Below are positions 56,639 to 64,000 of a DNA stretch of 64,000 bases, in pieces. Under the pieces are notes generated by a model. That model did not search any database. It was not told the origin of the DNA and worked only from the letters and a program-made list of their open reading frames with translations. This DNA is from Darksidea phi (lineage: Eukaryota > Ascomycota > Dothideomycetes > Pleosporales > Lentitheciaceae). Both the position numbers and the translations under genes were made by a program. Location of the stretch: the NCBI GenBank assembly GCA_030770425.1, contig JASJFT010000211.1, positions 1-64,000 of the forward strand, in the 5' to 3' direction. The first letter of the stretch is position 1; every line of letters begins with the position of its first letter.

Positions 56639-56951
56639 ATCCACTGAAGGAGAGACGGTGGTACTGGTGATCTAGCGTCCTAGGTCATGAGCGACGACTG
56701 GTTTTCTGGTTGATGAGGGAATGGGTACCCAGGTCTTCTTCAACGGCGGATAGGCGTGCGGAGCCGGATGGACTTACTATTGTCTTATAGGTTATCCAAC
56801 AATTGACACCCGGTGGAAGATTTTGCTCTCACGCAGTGACTTGTGGTGACTTTGTCCGGAAATTTTGGAAGGGCATGGATCGCTACTGTACTTTGGGTGG
56901 ATGACAGTGGGAGAGGACGCTAATGAAGGAAGATACGTGATAACACTACAG

Positions 56952-57719
56952 TCATGCTCCATTAACTTGTATATTCTTAAGCTTGGTGGGGATATCGTCG
57001 CCCTCCAGCCCACAGTATCGCGCTGCTTCCTTCTCCGTAATCCGCCCGAACACAATCGTCTCCGCAAAGTTAGTACTGCTTTGGTATGCATGGCCCCAGA
57101 TGCTCCCGCACTCGCCGGCTCCATAGAGACCCTTGATTATATCCCCATCTGGGTCTAGGATCTCTGCTCTTTCGTTTCTCTGAGGCCCGCCTTGGGCGTT
57201 GTAGAGCAATGGTGTTAGTTGCATGGTGTAGAACGAACGGTTGCAGCGGGGACATCGATTGCGGATCCCTTCCGAATGGATCAGGCTGGTCCGTCTTTTG
57301 GCTTTCGTTATACTTACGAACGGTATTCTTGAGATCCTTTTCGTCCATGTGCAGAAGCCGCGCCACTTCCCCAATCGACTCGGCTTTGTGGATCCAGCCT
57401 TTTCCAATCTCTTTCTCACTGTGCTTGCTCCACCGATAACCATCTCTTACGACCTTGTGCGAGAAGATATCCAGCACCAAGCTCTCATCACGCTCGATGT
57501 TCTTCGCATCCATGATTAACCACATAGGATCGTTGGCGAAGGCCCCAGTTCCGGATCGAGGACTGCATTGTCACTGTGGCCACGATGGCTCTCCAGTTTT
57601 GTCTCGTTGACGCAGCGTCTGCCATCCCTGTTGACAAATATGAAGCCCGGGTCCCGTAGAGCGAGCGCAAAGCCGCACTTTTCGCCTGGCGGCAAGAATA
57701 GGCGTGTTTGGCCTTCAGT
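56952..57719 (-). pseudogene. FAD-dependent oxidoreductase (fumarate reductase/KstD type), 5'-truncated and frameshifted
   Basis: Only the C-terminal half of a flavoprotein is present. Starting near 57719 one reads LFLPPGEKCGFALALRDPGF, FVNRDGRRCVNET and SHRGHSDNAVLD. The frame then changes near 57549-57555 (one base apparently lost) to AFANDPMWLIMDAKNIERD. A second change near 57231-57240 leads to FYTMQLTPLLYNAQGGP, then GLYGAGECGSIWGHAYQSST and NFAETIVFGRITE, to TGA at 56952. These are blocks of the FAD_binding_2 family (fumarate reductase, 3-ketosteroid dehydrogenase). The N-terminal GxGxxG FAD motif is absent upstream. It is a dead fragment; substrate class is uncertain. Confidence 0.75.
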
Positions 57720-58547
57720 CCGCCGGCATGATGGTATTGTAAGCAGTATGGGGCACGAGAGAGGGGATACTGAAGTGATTGTATTGTGTGTGTAGTGGCT
57801 TGGTCTGAACTCGGTAGAAGGCGGACTTGAATAATCTGACCGGTGTGATCTGGGCTGACAGCTTTGTATCTGGCGGTAGTGAAGGGATACTTACAAAGCT
57901 GAGAAGGGCTATAATTGGTACACGAATATCCCTTATGGAACTCGTGTTCAACCTAAGTAACAGCTTAATACATTAGTTACAACCCCACTACACCTTTTAC
58001 CCTTGAGATCTACAAGGTGCTTGCCCATAGATAACCCTACCCTGAGAACCAACCCGAGCATCTTTGATTATTCGTACTTCAGTAAAAGCTCCTTGAGCCA
58101 TCAAGCTTTAGTAGATCAAGGGTCTTAACAACGCGGCGCTGCTGTGAAGGATAATAGGGCTATGGGCGCTCTAACGGTAGGGGCAGGAAACATGTATAAA
58201 CCTCTACGAGATCTTGGATAAAGAAAGGACTAAGATAGATTAGTTATTTAACACCTCTTAATCAGCCCCTTACGTCAGATTGAGAGCCTTTTAAGGAGAG
58301 TTTTGGAGGAGGGCTGGTTTGCCAGGAGATCGTTTGGCCGGGGGAGGTGTGAGGGGTGCCCTGCACCCCGCACAGTATACAGACATCTACTCTGTGGGTT
58401 ATGTGATCGGCACTAGTTCGGCGTCAAGGCGCTTCTCTGTATATTTACACATTGTGCCTACCCTCTAGCTTAGTATTTTCATGTTATATCACTCCTTTGG
58501 TGCAGCCCCTGAGTGATCCCTCACAACATACAACCTTGGAAAGGCAT
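57720..58547. other. intergenic region
   Basis: No gene or repeat is recognised between the flavoprotein fragment and the GH11 stop. A 78-codon minus frame at 57715-57951 has no motif. Confidence 0.4.
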
Positions 58548-59303
58548 TTAGTTATTGTCCCTCCTCGAGTCCGGCTCATTCGGGTACGGGGCCTCGTCCT
58601 TTCCGATCTCACGAACCGTAATCGCAGACGACCCGCTGCTCTGATAACCCTCAGTAGCCATAATCATATAATTGTGGCTCCCCAGCTTCAAACCATTCTT
58701 CGTCCAAGCATCAAAATGGTTTCCCGTAGTGATATTGCCGCCAACCCGCTTCTGCGTGCGCACCGACCAAAACTGATAGAAGGTCGCGCGACCTATAATC
58801 GACGGCTGGTTAACCCGCTGCGTCTGATAGATATCATAAGTTCCGCCATCACTCTGGATAGTTCCGCGCTTCTGGGCCCCGCTGCTGGGGTTATACGTCC
58901 CATAGCTCTCAACAATATAGTACTCGATCAGCGGATCCTTGGTCCACCCATAGAGCGCCAGATACGAGTTCTGGTTTATGGCGTTCCAGGTGCCATTGTA
59001 GGTGATGGACTTGGGACCGCCGGGATTCCACCCCTTGCCCCCGACCCAGTTGCCGATGTTGTTCCACTGGCTAGTGTAGGAGCCGTTCAGCAGGTTCGTG
59101 TACGTCACGCTGCCACGGCTGTTGTCCGACCAGAAAGAGTAGAAGTAGTGACTGTGGAACCCGTAGCCCTGCGCCGAGCCCTGTTGGCGCGTCTCGAGCT
59201 TGCTGCCCAGGTCGAAGGATCGCCCGAAGAGCTTTTCGCTTAGCGGGATGGCGGATGTGATGGTCGCCACGGCGGCCGTGAGGAGGAGGGATTTGAACAT
59301 CAT
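58548..59303 (-). CDS. GH11 endo-1,4-beta-xylanase, secreted
   Basis: An intronless 251-residue protein. A signal peptide ([18 protein letters not shown]) and a short pro-region ending near LETRQQG precede the beta-jelly-roll domain. Visible family blocks are [26 protein letters not shown], the nucleophile Glu in [23 protein letters not shown] with FYQFWSVR, and the acid/base Glu in [14 protein letters not shown]. Both catalytic glutamates are therefore present and the domain is complete; a 20-residue polar tail follows. GH11 enzymes cut the xylan backbone of plant cell walls outside the cell. Together with the GH3 gene this points to a plant-associated or saprotrophic life style. The long plus-strand frame 58452-59243 is only its shadow. 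Confidence 0.96.
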   Translation of the reverse strand: MMFKSLLLTAAVATITSAIPLSEKLFGRSFDLGSKLETRQQGSAQGYGFHSHYFYSFWSDNSRGSVTYTNLLNGSYTSQWNNIGNWVGGKGWNPGGPKSITYNGTWNAINQNSYLALYGWTKDPLIEYYIVESYGTYNPSSGAQKRGTIQSDGGTYDIYQTQRVNQPSIIGRATFYQFWSVRTQKRVGGNITTGNHFDAWTKNGLKLGSHNYMIMATEGYQSSGSSAITVREIGKDEAPYPNEPDSRRDNN

Positions 59304-61897
59304 GGTTTGAAATCCGAGTATGTATGTATAAGAAACGTGTGCTTTATAGAGAAAAAAGTTGTTTCCCTTTTTGCCCCTTTGAGATTTTTCTCACGATCGA
59401 GAGACGGGAGTGTTGCCTGTGTTTTATCTGCTCTTTGGCATCTTTTTGCCGCGACGATGCCGGGCTTAGATTCCGGAATTCATTTATGGAATTTGCGCTA
59501 GGTGGAGCGTCGGTAATTGAATATTAAAATGCCAAGTTGTTAGTGATTGGAATACAGGGTTATGGTATAAGCACTGTGTTGATGGGAGTTTTACCCATTA
59601 GGCTGATTGGCCCGGTAACCACCCGGCGTGGCTGGGGATACACCCGCGTTCTTGGATATACATGTGCTTTTGCCGAAGTTTGAGTATCAGGGGTGTCGCA
59701 ATTCGATCTGGACCTTGCACCACTTCTACCAACGGCTAAAACCTCCTTCAGTTTGTTGATCTTCTGACTTCTTTTCTCAGCCCCAGATCTTGGCATGGCG
59801 CACGAAATTGAAATAGAATTGTTGCCTATTATTTCACTAGTGTGTGGGGCAGGTAACTTCAGTGGAGGCTGCGTCGGTTGGTTCCCGCAGAGACGGTGTG
59901 TAGGGTACAGTACTAGGACAAAAGTCTGTTTGCCGAAGGCCTATCCCGAATTCGGCAGCCGATCAGCCCCCATCAACAACCCCTCACAATAATGATTTAT
60001 ATAGTAAATACATGGCTTTTTCGTGTTTTCTAGGATATATGAGGCCTAATACTTCGTCTGATAGCTACGCGCGCGCTGGCAGGCCTGAATTCTTCGCGGT
60101 ATACTCAAAATGAGCCGGCGAATCAGCGAAGTAGGGATCCTACGCCAACAGTCTTTTAATACCTTACAGAACTGATCCCACTCATCCTGCCCGCGCCCGC
60201 GATTCGATCCCGTGATTCTCTAGGAACTCTGACGTACTGCGCGTAGTATAGATACGCGCGTTATCCTATATAAATCAATCTTCTACCTGATAACTAGGTA
60301 GAAGGCCTTCCTCGAGGGCGCTATAATAGCTATTTACTAAATAACTTCCGCGTGCGGCGTTGGGGTCCCTCTCTATAATAATAAGTAGAGATCTCTAAGT
60401 ACGCCCTCTAGAATTAATCTATATAGGACCCTATACTATTTACTAAGGCGCCCGGCTAGTAGTCTACTCTATAATTATAGAACATTTCTATTTCTCCTAC
60501 GGATATCGAAAAACCTACTTATTATTTAGCTATACGTCCTTCTAAACTAAGTACCTATCTGAGAACCGAATAGTAACCTAGTACTAATTAATAGTTTTAT
60601 ATACGTAGTAGAACTCTAGTCGTTTCTAAGTATTAGTCTTATAAATTTTAGACCTTCTAGGTACCCTAAAGTTAGTAAGGCTCTTATTTTTTAATACTCT
60701 ATAAGCTGTACGAGAAAGAGTAGTTCTTCTCTAAGTAGACTTCCTTAATAAGCTATTTATACTAAATCTTTAGGGTTTTTCGGGTATAGCGTAATAGTAT
60801 CCAATTCTCCCTCTTGGTAAGTATAGAAAGCTTACTAGAGCGAGGGTATAAAGCGTTACTACCTATTTTACTATATCTACGAAGGGTATTACGAATAGTT
60901 TATAACGTAATACCGAACTTAACCGTAAGCTCTCTCGTAGGTACGCCAGCCTTAGATTTCGAAATAATAATATTGCGCGCGTCGGTGAATAGCTCTCCAT
61001 TAGGGCGACAATTTCCACTAATTTCTATACCGAACGAGCGTTGTGGGGGTATGTTGTAGATAGCTTTAGTATAGGTATTAATACACGTTACGTTTTGGTA
61101 GGGCGTTCGGCAAACAGACTTCTATCATATGACTGTAAGTTAGGTATAATAAAATGTACTCAAATACACACCTAGCAAACACGAACGAAGAGGGCGTTCG
61201 TACATACGTTGCTCGCGCCTGGTTGTCACATTAATGGGATGATTCTAAACTCCAGCTGCCGATAGATCAGGCTCCTTGCCAAATTGAAGGGTAAGATGTC
61301 TCTGTTGCATTTTGACTTATGTATATCGCGTTATGTTATGTCTTGTCAAGCGGTTTCAAGCCTTTTACAATGCAAATGCAAAGATCAATATCCCTTCATT
61401 ACGCTCCTTGTTCTAGGCAAGCGCTGGCTACTTCTAAGAATCAGATGGAGTGTAGAAGGAGAATGGTATGAGTGGATCGTTCTTCTGTCAGGGCTGTCTA
61501 ATTGTATTCTTGTTGAGATTTGGATAGGTATGATTGGTTTGGAAGGCCGTTTATGTCACGTGCTGCGTAGTTTAGGATTTGATTGCTCTGATTTCTATAT
61601 AAACCGAGTATCTAGCTATATACAGTAGTATATCATGACGAGGTGATGGTCGCCGGGGAAGATATTGAAGGGATTTCTGGGGTAGTAGCTCTTTAGCTTG
61701 ACTGGCCTACCAAATCCGGGAACTCATAATAACACGTGGCAAGCTTCGAGGGGCCCTCGCGTGATACCGATTTGCTATTATCGAGAATTTGTAACATTGG
61801 ATTTCATATCTAGGTCTACCTCCAAATCAAATATTTTTCCCCTTCAGTAACGACGTACACGCCAACAATCAACGCCCGAAACACCGACAGCGCTAGA
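59304..61897. other. intergenic region with a TA-rich RIP-like patch
   Basis: About 60240-61100 has few CA and TG steps and many TA steps, with less mutated edges near 60050-60230. On the minus strand, broken frames near 60600-60700 read like SNFRVPRR-KI and RLEFYYVYKNYQLVL with stops between. This faintly recalls Tc1/mariner-type transposases; I cannot confirm it. The remainder has no supported gene. Confidence 0.45.
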
Positions 61898-63394
61898 CTA
61901 CTGGGGAGAACTCGGTGGGAACATTGATACATCTTCTTCCAGGGCAGTATCCCAATGGGCGTAGAGAACTTGGTCGTCGGGGGACGCCCACGGACCGTAC
62001 TGGCCGTATCCTGGATAATATTCGGGGTCACCCTGGTCATCCGTGAGCTGCTGCAGAAAGTCTTGGATGACCTGCGTTTCAGCAACTGCCTGGGATGAGA
62101 CATTTGCTGGAGATGCTTCTGATGGTAGCCCTGGCACCCTATTACTATTTCCGTCTACACTGTTTCGTTCGTGGGCTTCGAAATATGTGGCAGATGATGA
62201 GGGCAGGGTCGAGCGGCAGTATGAAGAATCCAGTGCGCTCTCATTGGCGAAGCTTCTGGATGACGGAGTTATAAATCCGCTGGAGTTTCCTGACGGCAAC
62301 ATTGGAGATGGATCCAGAGAATAGCCTTGAGAAGCTGATCCTAGAACATAGGCTAGCTGTACGGTGTTTAATAGGTCGTGCTGATTCTCCCGATATTCAA
62401 GGCGCTGAAGCAATTCGCTCGTCCATTTCGAATTCCAGATGAATTCCTTTCGCGCATCGTCGGATGCTCCATCCATCTTTCGTAAAAAGGATCTCCAGGC
62501 TTCATCTATCTGGGGCTGTGACAGCAAGCCTTGGATGACTTTTGTATGATCCCAATCCCGTTTGGTCATCCTTGGAGATTCCGGCGATCCTTCAAAGTGA
62601 GAAGCGATATGATCACTTCTGGCGTTCCAAGAAAGAAGAAGACAACCGCAGAATCCGCACCCCCACGCAACCTTCCTAGGCAGAATCTCGACCTTCGCAA
62701 CGTCTCCGCACCTACAATTGTGACAGCCATGGTCATTCCTGTGGTGCGAGACAAATTTATTCTGCTCCGAGAATGTTCTCTTGCAACCATTGCATGGGCA
62801 TTTCCACTGCCTCTGAGGTTCATGGAAGATTTCCTCATGTCTCTTCCAAACTCCTTTCCTGCTAAAGGACTTATCGCAATGAATGCACCAATATGTATTT
62901 GAGCTAGAAGTATCTTCGCAGGAAGGCTCCCCTTTGTCGTCCATAGTTGAAGACTGTCCCGCTTCTGATTGGGCTAAGGCGAGTCCTTGGTGGGGGTGGC
63001 CAGAGGTTGAAGGTTGCGCTGACAGTTCTTAGGAGATTCGCTTAGGGAGAGGAACTAACTTACTTGAATGAGCGGCTTCCAGCCAGCGGAGAACCCAGTC
63101 AAGGGGATACCTCAGCAATGCGTTCACGTGTTGTTTGGCTTCGAAAGGAATTGTAGGTGTGAATTGAGGGTCGGTCCCTTGTTCAAGCAGTGTGTGTCCA
63201 CTGTTTTCAGCGTATCCAAGGCCTAGTTGCCGCGCCGAGGTAGGTTGTTCTGTCAAGCCCAGATTGGGTGGAGCCATGTCTGAGCGTCGCAACGGGCACT
63301 GCGGGCGCCGGGTAAGTGATTGGGCCCCTTCGAGGTCAAAGTTGCCGTTCGGGCCCAGAACCGCGTGGGCGGTACGTGTGTTTAGATTTTCCAT
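61898..63394 (-). CDS. C2H2 zinc-finger protein, probable transcription factor
   Basis: Two exons, 63394-63064 and 63018-61898 (45-bp intron), give 1452 bp, 483 residues. The ATG at 63394 (MENLNTRTAHAVLG) is the first in frame. Three C2H2 fingers lie at about residues 148-235: YWCIHCDKSFSRKGVWKRHE with EIFH, WKCPCNGCKRTFSEQNKFVSHH with RNDH, and WGCGFCGCLLLSWNARSDHI with ASH. Between fingers two and three a short CHNCRC segment may bind zinc too. The rest is Ser/Pro-rich and acidic towards the end (ALEEDVSMFPPSSPQ), like an activation region. It is nuclear. Target genes are unknown. The fingers differ in spacing from the NACHT protein's, so the two are not obvious relatives. Confidence 0.88.
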
Positions 63395-64000
63395 GTTCAA
63401 AGATTATGATCAGATGATCTACAGTTCATCGGGGGTGCTCTTCCCACCTAAATTTATTACGATGTCTACGCTGTACTTGTCCCATTTTTATAGAGTCACT
63501 GTCCAAGACAGGAACAAAATCGAGGATCAAACGAGTAGAGTGCGCAAAAGCGGAGCCTCAAATACACCTGGGACGGCTGTGAGTGGGCGTCCCGGTGGTT
63601 CGGTCTGAGGGATCTCTGCCGTACCCTCATGGGAGTCAGTGCGCTGGGGTACTTCGCCTCACCACTTACCGGCTAGTTTCTGCAACCTCCAGTGTTGTGG
63701 AAGGTCCTGTTTGTGACGTTGCCCTATCATTGACCTGTCAATTTGGACATCTGAATCATTTAGCATCTATGTGCGTCCTGCTCGGAGAGCGGGTTGAAAA
63801 TTTGTGACGAGGCATAAAGAGACGGAGCAGAGCCTCTCGCCCAATTTGGTAGACCACTCCCGCCGATGAATCACCTTTGCGCAGAGAGAACCAAGTACTC
63901 ATATAACCCAGGCAAAAATGCGGCTGCTTCCTTGACGGGGTGCACAATGATCTTATTGACGTATCGGGCGTACGGAGAGACCACTTGCGACCCGCTGTCT
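63395..64000. other. upstream region of the C2H2 gene, no other gene seen
   Basis: This holds the presumed promoter of the C2H2 gene and 600 bp in which open frames (63583-63807 plus, 63756-63947 minus) show no motif. Confidence 0.4.

Noticed and set aside
58452..59243. 263-codon plus-strand frame
   Set aside because: It lies opposite the GH11 xylanase, whose catalytic motifs are complete; the plus frame has no family pattern and is a shadow.
60185..60220. tRNA-like B-box (GATTCGATCCC)
   Set aside because: The first B-box base differs, and no A box, acceptor stem or cloverleaf could be built around it.
61284..61628. 114-codon plus-strand frame
   Set aside because: No family resemblance, and hydrophobic content is explained by T-rich intergenic sequence.

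Overview
The window reads as nuclear DNA of a filamentous ascomycete (Pezizomycotina; the class, perhaps Dothideomycetes or Leotiomycetes, cannot be fixed from sequence alone). The genes carry many 45-70 bp introns with GT...AG ends and CTAAC-like branch points. Typical families of this group are present: HET, NACHT and NB-ARC STAND proteins, Zn2Cys6 and bZIP regulators, RTA1, GH3 and GH11. Long blocks have almost lost CA and TG dinucleotides, the signature of repeat-induced point mutation (RIP).

Layout. 0.65-2.75 kb: HET-domain gene. 2.75-10.04 kb: TA-rich mutated DNA holding Copia LTR retrotransposon copy 1 (4484-10038, target duplication TAAAA). 10.1-28.5 kb: gene-rich block with a GH3 beta-glucosidase carrying a one-base frameshift, an RTA1-like membrane protein, a sterol-type glucosyltransferase, a Zn2Cys6 regulator, a cytochrome P450, a small alpha/beta-barrel-like protein, a Baeyer-Villiger-type monooxygenase and an alpha/beta hydrolase. 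28.5-34.07 kb: Copia copy 2 (28512-34066, target duplication TGTTG), same length (5555 bp) and same orientation as copy 1. It is inserted inside the C-terminal domain of a bZIP gene, whose 3' end is stranded on the far side of the element. 35.4-41 kb: an EthD-like protein, a truncated beta-lactamase-like gene joined to a RIP-damaged NB-ARC/TPR pseudogene, a mutated LINE fragment and a small secreted cysteine-rich protein. 41-46 kb: gene-poor, with a foldback MITE with 175-bp inverted repeats and a tandem duplication. 46.2-53.3 kb: a Rad5/Rad16-like SNF2 ATPase and a NACHT protein with C-terminal C2H2 fingers. 53.4-64 kb: a PLDc_N membrane peptide, two broken genes, a GH11 xylanase, another mutated patch and a C2H2 regulator.

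How the genes may work together. The P450, Baeyer-Villiger enzyme, esterase-like hydrolase, glucosyltransferase and nearby regulators look like an oxidative tailoring or degradation module for a terpenoid or sterol-like substrate, with no backbone synthase in the window. The two Copia copies bracket this module. One destroyed a candidate regulator (bZIP) at its edge and the other replaced the upstream region of the GH3 gene.

Intron-exon models were derived by hand from splice consensus and family alignment. For every intact multi-exon gene the summed exon length is a multiple of three. Protein family names rest on visible motifs and remembered family patterns; no database search was run.
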